DNA of 64,000 nt, from positions 1-64,000 of the forward strand of contig CASELS010000003.1 of NCBI GenBank assembly GCA_949288855.1, written 5' to 3'. The notes under the pieces were generated by a model that saw only the letters and a program-made list of their open reading frames with translations, had not been told where the DNA came from and searched no databases. This DNA is from an uncultured Collinsella sp. Its GTDB lineage: Bacteria; Actinomycetota; Coriobacteriia; Coriobacteriales; Coriobacteriaceae. The position numbers were made by a program, and so were the translations under genes. This document shows, in pieces, positions 52,811 to 61,552 of this stretch (position 1 is the stretch's first letter; each line of letters begins with the position of its first letter).

Positions 52811-52827
52811 ATCAATCACGTATTGAT
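52811..52827. repeat. 17-bp inverted repeat upstream of the orphan gene
   Basis: ATCAAT and ATTGAT flank CACGT, 22 bases before the start codon at 52849. It is placed where a repressor could block transcription of the orphan gene. Confidence 0.45.
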
Positions 52828-52848
52828 ACATGAGGCAACAGGAGTTCT

Positions 52849-53250
52849 ATGGAACGCTATGTTTTGCGAAACGCAGGTGCTAACGCTCCGGAGAGCCTAC
52901 AGCGCGGCATCGATTGGCTGATAGCGCAAGGTGGCGGCACCGTGGCGGCTGATTCCCGTGAAGTCATCCAGCGTATGATCGGGTTCGAGTCAGGCGTTGA
53001 TGTTGACGCGTTCTTCAAGCAGTTTAAAGACCAGGGTATTAAGTTTGGACACATGCGGCGAGGGCTTCCCTTTAAGGGAAATGTCGTCGCTGCATTCACC
53101 TCAGACGGTATCCTCCGCATGCTCGACAATCGTCCGGGAATCACACAGCTGCTCGTTTTAGAAGGAAACGAGCGCGATACCCGATGGTGGATTGTTCGCA
53201 GAAATCCCGCAGAGATCCACGACGCCAACGACGCTGACACGGTTGCCTAG
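52849..53250 (+). CDS. Small conserved-looking protein of unknown function
   Basis: A 133-residue soluble protein, not recognised. Visible parts: an amphipathic helix (PESLQRGIDWLIAQGG), VAADSREVIQRMIG, a lysine/arginine-rich middle (KQFKDQGIKFGHMRRGLPFKGN) and a beta-rich end (NVVAAFTSDGILRMLD, ITQLLVLEGN, TRWWIVRRNP). No signal peptide or membrane segment. ATG with CAGGAG six bases upstream. It is divergent from the P-type ATPase gene and convergent with tRNA-Arg, hence monocistronic. Confidence 0.8.
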   Translation: MERYVLRNAGANAPESLQRGIDWLIAQGGGTVAADSREVIQRMIGFESGVDVDAFFKQFKDQGIKFGHMRRGLPFKGNVVAAFTSDGILRMLDNRPGITQLLVLEGNERDTRWWIVRRNPAEIHDANDADTVA

Positions 53251-53273
53251 ACCGTAGGAGATCAAACGGCAAA

Positions 53274-53303
53274 GGGCCCGTTAGCAAGAGTGCTAACGGG
53301 CCC
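53274..53303. terminator. Bidirectional hairpin between the orphan gene and tRNA-Arg
   Basis: A perfect 13-bp stem (GGGCCCGTTAGCA/TGCTAACGGGCCC) with loop AGAG lies between convergent genes. On the - strand it is followed by TTT, on the + strand by TGTGTGG, so it terminates tRNA-Arg best. Confidence 0.8.
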
Positions 53304-53317
53304 TGTGTGGTTGAGGG

Positions 53318-53392
53318 TGTCCCGTGCAGGATTCGAACCTGTGGCCTTCTGCTCCGGAGGCAGACGCTCTATCCAGCTGAGCTAACGGGACA
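53318..53392 (-). tRNA. tRNA-Arg(CCG)
   Basis: Acceptor GTCCCGT/ACGGGAC, D arm GCTC/GAGC, anticodon stem TCTGC/GCAGA with loop CTCCGGA (anticodon CCG, reading CGG), T arm with TTCGAAT, discriminator A. The CCA is not encoded. It has a consensus -10 box upstream and a strong hairpin downstream. Confidence 0.95.
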
Positions 53393-53403
53393 TGACGCAA
53401 GCC

Positions 53404-53409
53404 ATTATA
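53404..53409 (-). promoter_or_regulatory. -10 box of tRNA-Arg
   Basis: A perfect TATAAT on the - strand 11 bases before the tRNA. The -35 (CTGGCG at 17-base spacing) is weak. Confidence 0.6.
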
Positions 53410-53469
53410 CCCAAATCGTCTGCGCGCGCCAGTCTGCCGGGAGGGGCTGCTGATGACAGAGTTAATTCT

Positions 53470-53503
53470 CTATGTACGCGAGATACTTCGCGTTACTATG
53501 TAC
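53470..53503 (+). promoter_or_regulatory. Direct repeat in the aro operon leader region
   Basis: CTATGTAC occurs at 53470-53477 and 53496-53503, 26 bases apart, upstream of the first aro gene; TACTAT inside the second copy could be a -10. It is a candidate control site for the operon, with no known counterpart. Confidence 0.35.
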
Positions 53504-53541
53504 CAACGTTGACGGTTATACGCTGAGCCCGAGGAGCCCAG

Positions 53542-54567
53542 ATGATTGCTATTTTGAAGAAGAACGCTGACTCAAATGCGGTCGCCCACCTTGTTTCATG
53601 GATCGAGAAGAAGGGCCTCACGGCGCACGTGAGCCATGGAGAGAATGAGACGATCATAGGCCTTGTGGGCGATACCACCAAGATTGACCCGTTCCTCCTG
53701 GAATCTATGGATATCGTTCAGCGCGTTCAGCGTGTGTCCGAACCGTTCAAAAAGGCGAATCGCAAGTTCCATCCCGCAGACTCGGTCATTGACTGCGGCG
53801 GCGTTCCCATCGGCGGCGGCAACTTCCAGGTTATCGCCGGTCCTTGCTCGGTTGAAGGCGATAATCTCCTCCGTATCGCCCGTCGCGTGAAGGAAGCGGG
53901 CGCCACGATGCTCCGAGGCGGCGCCTACAAGCCCCGCACATCCCCGTACGCCTATCAGGGCATGGGTCCCCGCGGCCTCGACCTTCTGCTGGAAGCGCGC
54001 GCCGAGACCGGACTTCCCATCGTCACCGAGATTATGGATCCGCGTGATATTGACGAGTTTCTTTCGCGCGGCATCGACGTCATGCAGATCGGCGCGCGTA
54101 ACGCCCAGAACTTCCCCCTCCTAAAGGAGGTCGGAAAGACCCGCGTGCCCGTCCTTCTCAAGCGCGGTCTCGCAGGCACAATCGATGAGCTCCTGATGGC
54201 TGCCGAGTACATCATGAGCGAGGGCAACGACAACGTCATCCTCTGTGAACGCGGCATCCGAACGTTTGAGACACGCACGAGGAACACCTTCGATCTCAAC
54301 GCGGTACCGGTGCTCCACGAGCTCTCCCATCTACCCGCTGTTGCCGACCCGAGCCATGCGACGGGCTACACGCGCTACGTCGAGCCCATGGCGCTTGCCG
54401 CCGTGGCTGCCGGAGCCGACGGTCTTGAGGTCGAGGTCCACGACGACCCGGCACACGCCTGGTCTGACGGCGCCCAGGCCCTTACGCCCGAGATGTTCGA
54501 TGATCTTATGGCGCGCATCCGCATCATCCGCGAGGCGATCACTGCCGACACCGGCCAGGAGAGATAA
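53542..54567 (+). CDS. aroF: 3-deoxy-7-phosphoheptulonate synthase, type I-beta
   Basis: First shikimate-pathway step: condenses phosphoenolpyruvate and erythrose-4-phosphate. The 341 residues have an N-terminal ferredoxin/ACT-like domain of about 70 residues (IAILKKNADSNAV) followed by a TIM barrel with VIAGPCSVE, LRGGAYKPRTSPYAYQG, MQIGARNAQNF and DPSHATG. This layout is the regulated I-beta class. GAGGAG precedes the ATG. It heads the operon and shares a base with tyrA (TAATG). The symbol aroF or aroG is arbitrary here. Confidence 0.96.
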   Translation: MIAILKKNADSNAVAHLVSWIEKKGLTAHVSHGENETIIGLVGDTTKIDPFLLESMDIVQRVQRVSEPFKKANRKFHPADSVIDCGGVPIGGGNFQVIAGPCSVEGDNLLRIARRVKEAGATMLRGGAYKPRTSPYAYQGMGPRGLDLLLEARAETGLPIVTEIMDPRDIDEFLSRGIDVMQIGARNAQNFPLLKEVGKTRVPVLLKRGLAGTIDELLMAAEYIMSEGNDNVILCERGIRTFETRTRNTFDLNAVPVLHELSHLPAVADPSHATGYTRYVEPMALAAVAAGADGLEVEVHDDPAHAWSDGAQALTPEMFDDLMARIRIIREAITADTGQER

Positions 54568-55526
54568 TGGACGAGGTAGACGCTTTGCAGGCGACAAGCA
54601 TCGATGATGGCGGCGGGAAACGTTGTCCCACGGTCGGCATCGTCGGCCTCGGTCTCATAGGTGGAAGCTTTGCCAAGGCCTATGCTAAGGCCGGCTGGCG
54701 CGTGCTTGCGAGTGATATCGACCCCAATGTGATGGACGCGGCGCGCATCGAGACCATCCAGGGAGCACTTGATGACCGTTCTCTAGGTGAGTGCAAGCTC
54801 ATCATACTCGCCGCCTATCCTGATGCGTGCATCGCATGGCTCGAAACTCACGCTGGCGCCTTATCCAAAGCGGCCGAGCTCTCGCGTGACGCAGACCCGA
54901 CGCTTCACGAGTGTCAGGCCGGGCCTTTGGTTATCGATGTCGCGGGTGTCAAAGGGGCAATCTGCACGCAGGCGTTCGCCATCGCCCAGGCAGCGCGCTT
55001 CCCGTTCCTGGGAACACACCCCATGGCGGGAACCGAGATGTCCGGCTTTGCCTTCTCTCGCGCCGACCTGTTCGTAGGTGCTCCCATGGTCCTCGTCCCA
55101 CCCGAGCTCGACGACATCTCGCGCCTTCTTCTTCTCGACCGAGCGCATGACCTGCTCCTGCCGGTCGGTTTTGGCAGCTTCAGCGTCACCACTCCGGAGG
55201 CTCACGACAGGGTCATCTCCTACACGAGCCAACTCGCACATGTGGTATCGAATGCCTACGTCAAAAGCCCCACGGCGCAGGAGCACCACGGGTTTTCCGC
55301 CGGTAGTTATCGCGACCTTACGCGCGTCGCCCATCTAAACCCTTCCATGTGGTCCGAGCTCATGATTGATAACGCCGACAATCTTACGGAAGAGATCTCT
55401 CAGCTCATGGATTCACTTGGCGCGTACCGCGACGCCCTCGTTTCGCGCGATACGCCTCGACTCAAGGCGCTCCTTGCCGAGGGTGACCGCATCAAGCGCG
55501 CGCTCGATGACGATTCGGAGGCATGA
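54567..55526 (+). CDS. tyrA: Prephenate dehydrogenase
   Basis: Oxidatively decarboxylates prephenate to 4-hydroxyphenylpyruvate for tyrosine. The 319 residues show the NAD-binding VGIVGLGLIGGSFAKAY near residue 22, DVAGVKGAI, FLGTHPMAGTE and a helical C-terminal dimer domain. No ACT domain is present, so feedback by tyrosine is not obvious. The ATG shares its A with the previous stop codon. Confidence 0.95.
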   Translation: MDEVDALQATSIDDGGGKRCPTVGIVGLGLIGGSFAKAYAKAGWRVLASDIDPNVMDAARIETIQGALDDRSLGECKLIILAAYPDACIAWLETHAGALSKAAELSRDADPTLHECQAGPLVIDVAGVKGAICTQAFAIAQAARFPFLGTHPMAGTEMSGFAFSRADLFVGAPMVLVPPELDDISRLLLLDRAHDLLLPVGFGSFSVTTPEAHDRVISYTSQLAHVVSNAYVKSPTAQEHHGFSAGSYRDLTRVAHLNPSMWSELMIDNADNLTEEISQLMDSLGAYRDALVSRDTPRLKALLAEGDRIKRALDDDSEA

Positions 55527-55530
55527 TTGT

Positions 55531-56640
55531 ATGGACACGCTCACCGTTGACGTGAATGTCTCTCGCCCTTATCGCGTACATGTGGGTACGCGCCTTCTAG
55601 AGCAAGTCGGCGAGATCGTTCGTCCGCTCGTTGCAGGCGCACGCGCGGCCATTGTCACCGATTCCAATGTGGCACCCCTGTACGGCCCTATCGTTGAGGA
55701 GAGCTTGGCTCAGGCCGGCTTTAAGACAACGACCTTCGTCTTTGCTGCGGGTGAATCTAACAAGACGCTCGCAACCTATGAGGAGATACTCGCCCACCTC
55801 GCTGACAACCATCTTGACCGCGGCGACGTTGTCATAGCTCTCGGCGGTGGCGTTACGGGCGACATGGCAGGCTTTGCCGCCGCAACGTATCTGCGTGGCA
55901 TCGCATACGTTCAGGTGCCGACAAGCCTGCTTGCCATGGTGGACTCCTCTGTTGGAGGGAAGTGCGCCGTCGATCTCCCCCAAGGGAAAAACCTCGTGGG
56001 AGCCTTCTGGCAACCCAAGACGGTGATTGCCGACGTGGGGTGTCTGGGCACGCTTTCTGCCGAGCAGCTGGCTGACGGCTGCGGCGAGGTTATCAAGCAT
56101 GCGGTCATCGCTGACGCAAATCTTCTCGACATTCTGGAGGCGCATCCGATCACCCTCGCGTCCCTCTTCGAGAATCTGCCCCTTATCGCCGCTATTGTGG
56201 CACGCAACGTTGAGATCAAGCGCAATGTCGTTGTTCAAGACGAGCGTGAATCCGGAGTGAGGAAACTGCTGAACTTTGGCCACAGTATTGGTCACGCCAT
56301 AGAAGCAAGGTCTCACTTTGCGCTCGGCCACGGCACCTCTGTCGCCATGGGTATGGTCGCTATCACGCGCGCCACGGCCTCCGTGGCCGATGACCCAGTG
56401 CAGCTCGACGAGCTCGCCCATCGTATCGCCAAGGTTTGCGAGGCGCATGGCCTTACAACGACCTGTCCGTATGAGGCAGAAGAGCTTGTAGCATCCGCTC
56501 TTCACGACAAGAAGCGCCGAGGCGACGCGATTGATCTGGTGCTCCCCTTGGGAGTTGCCTCTTGCACTATTCAGACAGTCGACCTCGACCAGTTTTTCGA
56601 ACTCATGAGAATCGGCCTTTCCGAAGAGGAGCTGAACTAG
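55531..56640 (+). CDS. aroB: 3-dehydroquinate synthase
   Basis: Second shikimate step, NAD- and metal-dependent cyclisation of DAHP. The 369 residues contain FVFAAGESNKTL, ALGGGVTGDMAGFAAATY(L)RG, VPTSLLAMVDSSVGGK, GCGEVIKHAV and metal-binding NFGHSIGHAIE and LGHG. The start is ATG at 55531, four bases after tyrA, with GGAGG nine bases upstream. Confidence 0.97.
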   Translation: MDTLTVDVNVSRPYRVHVGTRLLEQVGEIVRPLVAGARAAIVTDSNVAPLYGPIVEESLAQAGFKTTTFVFAAGESNKTLATYEEILAHLADNHLDRGDVVIALGGGVTGDMAGFAAATYLRGIAYVQVPTSLLAMVDSSVGGKCAVDLPQGKNLVGAFWQPKTVIADVGCLGTLSAEQLADGCGEVIKHAVIADANLLDILEAHPITLASLFENLPLIAAIVARNVEIKRNVVVQDERESGVRKLLNFGHSIGHAIEARSHFALGHGTSVAMGMVAITRATASVADDPVQLDELAHRIAKVCEAHGLTTTCPYEAEELVASALHDKKRRGDAIDLVLPLGVASCTIQTVDLDQFFELMRIGLSEEELN

Positions 56641-56641
56641 C

Positions 56642-57964
56642 GTGCTTGCAACCATCGAACCCCGCGACCTTGCTGGCGAGGTCGGCGCCATCTCATCCAA
56701 ATCGGTGGCGCATCGACTGATCATCGCCGCAGCGCTCGCGAACGGAAAGACCGAGCTTGCCTGTGCGACCACCTGCGACGACATTGACGCGACAGTGCGT
56801 TGCCTCACTGCGCTCGGAGCTCATATCGATAGAACGGATACGGGCTATATCGTCTCCCCCATTCCCAAAAGTCGCGAACAGGGCATTCTCTCCGCACTTA
56901 AGGCCCGTGAGCTCGACTGCAGTGAATCCGGTTCCACGCTACGCTTTATGCTTCCCGTTGCCTGTGCGCTCGGCGCCGACGCGGTCTTTACCGGTTCCGA
57001 GCGCCTGGGGCAGCGCCCCCTTGGCGAGCTCGCCGGAGAGATTGTTGCAGCCGGCTGCGATATCACGGGACTTGGCTCCTTCCCGCTCGGAACCTCAGGT
57101 AGAATGCGCCCTGGCAGGTTCATTCTACCGGGAGATGTGAGCTCGCAGTACATCTCGGGCCTCCTTCTTGCCGCGCCGCTTCTGCCGGGCGAGGTCGAGA
57201 TTCTGGTACGGGGACGCATCGAGAGCAAGCCATATGTGTCCTTAACCGTGCAGGCGCTCGAATCATTCGGCGTGTCCGTGAGAACGAGGAAGCTCGTCGG
57301 CGCCACTGCAGAGGAGCCGCAGACCCTTTACACCGTACAGGGAGAAGGATACCGGACCCCCGGAACGGTCGCCGTCGATGGCGACTGGTCAAATGCCGCC
57401 TTCTGGCTCTGCGCGGGCGCCCTGGGAAAGGATCCCCTCACGGTTCGCGGTCTGTCGCCTCGCTCAGTTCAAGGAGATCGAAACATCACCGCGGCGCTCG
57501 TCTTGTTTGGGGCGAAAATCGTTCGCGGGGCTGATTCGGTTACGGTAAGGCCGGACAGGCTGCACGGCATCAAGCTTTCGGCAAAAGACATCCCCGACCT
57601 TGTTCCCGTGATATCCGCCGTTGCCGCATGCGCCGAGGGACGTACGGTCATCGAGGATTGCGCGCGCCTGCGCATAAAGGAATCTGACCGCATGGCCACG
57701 ACGACTGAGATGCTGCGCGCCCTTGGTGCCGATATCCGTATCGAGGGAGACTCGCTCGTCATTGACGGCAAGCCCTCACTTACAGGCGGAACGGTGCAGG
57801 CGCATAACGATCATCGCATCGCCATGACCGCTGCCGTCGCAGCCGTTCGTGCGGAAGGGCCCGTCATAATTGAAGGTGCAGAGGCGGTAGCAAAGTCCTA
57901 CCCGGCCTTCTTTGACGACTATCGAAAGCTTGGCGGCGACGTACGCACCCAGGAGGCGATCTAA
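56642..57964 (+). CDS. aroA: 3-phosphoshikimate 1-carboxyvinyltransferase (EPSP synthase)
   Basis: Sixth shikimate step; the target of glyphosate. The 440 residues show GAISSKSVAHRLIIAAALA, SGSTLRFMLPVA, the loop around the conserved RPLGEL (LGQRPLGEL), SSQYISGLLLAAPLL, LRIKESDRMAT and NDHRIAMTAAVAA. The loop that decides glyphosate sensitivity reads CESGSTLRF in place of the class I GNAGTAMRP, which suggests a class II-like enzyme. The start codon is GTG at 56642, one base after aroB. Confidence 0.96.
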   Translation: MLATIEPRDLAGEVGAISSKSVAHRLIIAAALANGKTELACATTCDDIDATVRCLTALGAHIDRTDTGYIVSPIPKSREQGILSALKARELDCSESGSTLRFMLPVACALGADAVFTGSERLGQRPLGELAGEIVAAGCDITGLGSFPLGTSGRMRPGRFILPGDVSSQYISGLLLAAPLLPGEVEILVRGRIESKPYVSLTVQALESFGVSVRTRKLVGATAEEPQTLYTVQGEGYRTPGTVAVDGDWSNAAFWLCAGALGKDPLTVRGLSPRSVQGDRNITAALVLFGAKIVRGADSVTVRPDRLHGIKLSAKDIPDLVPVISAVAACAEGRTVIEDCARLRIKESDRMATTTEMLRALGADIRIEGDSLVIDGKPSLTGGTVQAHNDHRIAMTAAVAAVRAEGPVIIEGAEAVAKSYPAFFDDYRKLGGDVRTQEAI

Positions 57965-57966
57965 CC

Positions 57967-59094
57967 ATGTCTTCCACCATCGGCAACGTCCTCAAGCTCT
58001 CAATCTTTGGCGAGTCTCACTCCCCTGCCATCGGCTGCTCGCTTGACGGGTTGCCTGCCGGCATCCCCATCGATATGGACGCGCTGCAAGCCTTTCTCGA
58101 GCGCCGTGCTCCGGGCAGGTCCAAGACGGCGACAGAACGGAATGAGGCGGATAAACCCGAGATTCTGTCCGGTATACATGAGGGCGTCACCGATGGTGCG
58201 CCCTTTGCCGCGATCATCCGCAATGCCAACGCGCGCAGCAAAGACTATGAGGGCCTGAGGTCCGTACCGAGGCCCGGGCATGCGGACTATCCCGCACGCA
58301 TCAAGTTTGGTAACTGGCACGATGTCGCGGGCGGCGGCCACTTCTCCGGACGTCTCACAGCGCCTCTCTGCATCGCCGGCGGCATCGCCCTGCAGGCGCT
58401 CGCCTCTCTTGGTATCACGGTAGCCGCCCACATCGCCTCTCTTGGGCCAGACGGAATTGCGGACGAAGGACTGGACGAACTCGCGCTTGACGAGTCACAG
58501 CTTGCGCGGCTTCGAGTGCGGGCCTTCCCCACCATCTCCTCTGATGCCGAGGAGCGTATGACACAAGCCATACTCGATGCGCGCGCATCAAAAGACAGCA
58601 TCGGCGGCATCATCGAATGCGCCGCATACGGCGTGCCCGCCGGCATCGGAGACCCCATGTTCGACGGGCTCGAGAATCGCATAGCGCGTTTGGCCTTTGG
58701 CATCCCTGCCGTGAAAGGCGTTGACTTTGGCGCTGGGTTTGCGGCAGCTTACCTCAAGGGCAGCGAGAACAACGACCCGTACCGCATCATCGATGGTGCG
58801 ATTTCTACTGAATCAAACAATGCCGGCGGTATTCTCGGTGGTATCTCCACTGGCATGCCGCTCATTTGGCAAATGGCGGTCAAGCCCACGCCCTCGATTG
58901 CAGCACCCCAGAAGAGCGTCGATATGGACGCTATGCAGGTTGCCGAGCTCGTTGTCCGCGGGCGGCACGACCCCTGCATCGTTCCGCGCGCCGTGCCGGT
59001 TGCCGAGGCGGTATGCGCGCTTGCGCTCCTCGATGCCCTTCTGGAAGATGGGCGTTTTCCCCAGCCGGACCCTCAGGTCATTGCGGACCGTTAG
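57967..59094 (+). CDS. aroC: Chorismate synthase
   Basis: Seventh and last shikimate step; needs reduced FMN. The 375 residues contain FGESHSPAIGCSLDGLPAG, RAPGRSKTATERNE, RPGHADYPA, GGGHFSGRLTAPLCIAG and GGILGGISTGMPL. AGGAGG lies ten bases before the ATG, and the gene follows aroA by two bases. Confidence 0.97.
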   Translation: MSSTIGNVLKLSIFGESHSPAIGCSLDGLPAGIPIDMDALQAFLERRAPGRSKTATERNEADKPEILSGIHEGVTDGAPFAAIIRNANARSKDYEGLRSVPRPGHADYPARIKFGNWHDVAGGGHFSGRLTAPLCIAGGIALQALASLGITVAAHIASLGPDGIADEGLDELALDESQLARLRVRAFPTISSDAEERMTQAILDARASKDSIGGIIECAAYGVPAGIGDPMFDGLENRIARLAFGIPAVKGVDFGAGFAAAYLKGSENNDPYRIIDGAISTESNNAGGILGGISTGMPLIWQMAVKPTPSIAAPQKSVDMDAMQVAELVVRGRHDPCIVPRAVPVAEAVCALALLDALLEDGRFPQPDPQVIADR

Positions 59095-59101
59095 GAGAGA
59101 T

Positions 59102-60247
59102 ATGGAGCTCACCGAAATTCGCGATAGGCTCGATACCATTGATGCTCAGCTTCTCGACCTGTTCTGCGAACGCATGAAGCTTGCAGCCGAGGTAGCCGCA
59201 TCGAAGAAGAAGTCCGGTAAGGCCGTATTCGACCCCGCACGCGAGCGCGAGAAGCTCTCCCGTGTCGCCGAACAGGTACCGGAAGAGCTCGTACCTCAAG
59301 CGGTGGCACTGTTCTCGCTCTTGATGAGCATGAATAAGGCGGAGCAGTCCCGCATCCTCTCTGCCGGCGACCCGCACAGCATCGCCGAGATGACCAAATC
59401 CGCCCTCAAGCCCGCCGATGTCCCCTTCCCCGCACGCGCATCCATTGCCTGCCAGGGTGTGGAGGGAGCGTACAGCCAGATCGCCGCGAGCCGCCTCTTC
59501 AGGCTGCCGAGCATCACGTTCTTCGCCTCCTTTGATGGTGTCTGCCGCGCGGTCAAGGACGGCCTCGTGCGTTACGGTGTCCTTCCCATTGAGAACTCAA
59601 CGGCCGGCTCGGTAAACGCCGTATACGACCTGCTGGCCGAGTATCGGTTCCATATCGTGCGCTCCATCCGCCTTAAGATCGATCACAATCTGCTCGCCAA
59701 ACCCGGAACGCGTATCGAGGGCATTCGCGAGGTCTGGTCCCATGAGCAGGCAATCGCTCAGTGCGCTGGCTACCTCGAATCTCTCAGTGTACGCGTTCAT
59801 GTATGCGAGAACACGGCTCAGGCAGCGGAGGCCGTCGCATCTTCTTCGCGCACCGATGTCGCAGCCCTTTCCTCTCGCGTCTGCGCCGACCTGTACGGGC
59901 TCGATCTCCTCGACGAAGACGTCCAGGACTCGGACAACAACTACACGCGGTTCGTCGTGATATCCGCTGAGCCCGAAATCTACGCTGGCGCAACGCGCGC
60001 CTCCCTCATGCTGACCGTAAGTCACGAGCCCGGTTCGCTCTATCGCGTGCTCGAGCGCTTTTATGCCCTCGGTATCAATCTCGTGAAACTCGAGAGCCGC
60101 CCGATCCCGGGTCGTGATTTTGAGTTCATCTTCTACTTCGACCTCGACTGTCCGGTGAGCGCCCCCTCCTTTATCGAGCTCCTCGATTCACTGGGGGATG
60201 TATGCGAGCGCTATTGGTACTTTGGCAGCTATACGGAGGTGCTCTAG
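59102..60247 (+). CDS. pheA: Bifunctional chorismate mutase / prephenate dehydratase
   Basis: Converts chorismate to prephenate and on to phenylpyruvate. The 381 residues are: an AroQ-type chorismate mutase (about 1-90; MELTEIRDRLDTIDAQLLDL), a prephenate dehydratase domain (about 110-290; GVEGAYSQIAA, GVLPIENSTAGSV, NNYTRFVVI) and a C-terminal ACT domain (about 300-381; ASLMLTVSHEPGSLYRVL, KLESRPIPGR) for phenylalanine feedback. ATG with TAGGAGAG. Its stop is immediately followed by the aroE-aroK ATG. Confidence 0.96.
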   Translation: MELTEIRDRLDTIDAQLLDLFCERMKLAAEVAASKKKSGKAVFDPAREREKLSRVAEQVPEELVPQAVALFSLLMSMNKAEQSRILSAGDPHSIAEMTKSALKPADVPFPARASIACQGVEGAYSQIAASRLFRLPSITFFASFDGVCRAVKDGLVRYGVLPIENSTAGSVNAVYDLLAEYRFHIVRSIRLKIDHNLLAKPGTRIEGIREVWSHEQAIAQCAGYLESLSVRVHVCENTAQAAEAVASSSRTDVAALSSRVCADLYGLDLLDEDVQDSDNNYTRFVVISAEPEIYAGATRASLMLTVSHEPGSLYRVLERFYALGINLVKLESRPIPGRDFEFIFYFDLDCPVSAPSFIELLDSLGDVCERYWYFGSYTEVL

Positions 60248-61552
60248 ATGACGTCCCACCAGCAGAACCACGATGTTGCCGGAAGCCGGCCTTACGGTGT
60301 TCTCGGTCGTGTGCTCGGTCACAGCTACACCCCCACCATCTATCGCGAGCTCGCAGGCCTTGACTACGTTCGCTTCGAACGGGAGCCAGAAGACGTTGAG
60401 GCTTTTCTGCGCGGTGGCGAATGGGAGGGCGTGAACGTCACCATTCCCTACAAGAAGCTCGCTGCCGAGATAGTGGATGAGCTCTCCCCCATCGCGCAGC
60501 GCCTGGGAAACGTGAATACGATTACGCGCCTTGCGGACGGCCATCTGAAGGGTGACAACACCGACTACTTTGGCTTCAAGATGCTTGCGGAAGCACTCGG
60601 GCTCGAGCTTGCCGGCAAGCGCGCACTCGTTTTCGGTGGCCATGGAGGCGCCGGCTCCACGTGCATGGTCGTACTCGGAGATCTGGGTATGGAGCCTGTC
60701 GCGGTATGCCGCACCGCAGAAAGCGCCGAGCAGGCTGGAGCCGCCTCGGCGTTTCCGAGCATCACGTATGAAGAGCTCGATGCATATCGCGATGCTGCTC
60801 TCGTAGTGAACGCGACACCCGTTGGGATGTATCCCAACTGTCCGGAAACCATCTGGCCTCTCGATGCATTTCCCTCCCTTCTGGCCGTGGTCGACATCGT
60901 GTACAACCCCGCGCGAACAGGTCTTATGATGGAGGCGGAACGTCGCGGCATCCCCACCATCGGCGGCCTTCTTATGCTCGTCGCCCAAGCCGCGGCCGCT
61001 GTGGAGCGGTACACGGGAAACACCGTTACCATCGAGCGCATCCGTGAAGTCACCGCGGCACTTGATGCGGCGGAGGAAAACATCGCTCTTATTGGAATGC
61101 CCGGCGCCGGCAAGACCCGGGTGGGATCTGAGCTCGCCGCACTTTTTGGTCGTGAGCATATCGACATCGACGCAAATCTTGAGAATGCCCTTGGAATGTC
61201 CTGCTCCGTTTTCATCACGTCTCAGGGTGAGGAAGCATTTCGGCGTGAGGAGACAAAGGCGCTGCGCCGTATAGCCGGTCGCAGCGGACTAGTCATCTCC
61301 TGCGGCGGAGGCGTTGTGACGCGTGAGGAGAACTACGCGCTTCTGCACCAGAACTCCCGCATCGTCATGCTTGACCGACGATTGGAAGAGCTCTCTAGCA
61401 AGGGTCGCCCGATTTCCGCTCGTGACGGTGTAGAGGCGCTTGCAGCCCAACGTATGGATCGCTATCGTGCCTGGGCCGACATCGTTATCCGTTCCCGTGA
61501 GAGCGCCGCAGCCACCGCCCATGCGCTGAAGGAGGAGCTATGCGCGCACTAG
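60248..61552 (+). CDS. aroE-aroK: Fused shikimate 5-dehydrogenase / shikimate kinase
   Basis: A 434-residue fusion that carries out two consecutive steps, dehydroshikimate to shikimate to shikimate-3-phosphate. Residues about 14-275: dehydrogenase with LGHSYTPTIY (substrate site, here Y-T instead of the usual S-L-S), catalytic K69 in NVTIPYKK and D106 in NTDYFGF, and the nucleotide loop GGHGGAGS. Residues about 278-434: kinase with Walker A GMPGAGKT (283-290), the Asp in HIDID, FRREE and SCGGGVVTREE. The fusion is a known domain arrangement in some gut Firmicutes and Actinobacteria. Its 3' end overlaps aroQ by 13 bases. Confidence 0.94.
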   Translation: MTSHQQNHDVAGSRPYGVLGRVLGHSYTPTIYRELAGLDYVRFEREPEDVEAFLRGGEWEGVNVTIPYKKLAAEIVDELSPIAQRLGNVNTITRLADGHLKGDNTDYFGFKMLAEALGLELAGKRALVFGGHGGAGSTCMVVLGDLGMEPVAVCRTAESAEQAGAASAFPSITYEELDAYRDAALVVNATPVGMYPNCPETIWPLDAFPSLLAVVDIVYNPARTGLMMEAERRGIPTIGGLLMLVAQAAAAVERYTGNTVTIERIREVTAALDAAEENIALIGMPGAGKTRVGSELAALFGREHIDIDANLENALGMSCSVFITSQGEEAFRREETKALRRIAGRSGLVISCGGGVVTREENYALLHQNSRIVMLDRRLEELSSKGRPISARDGVEALAAQRMDRYRAWADIVIRSRESAAATAHALKEELCAH

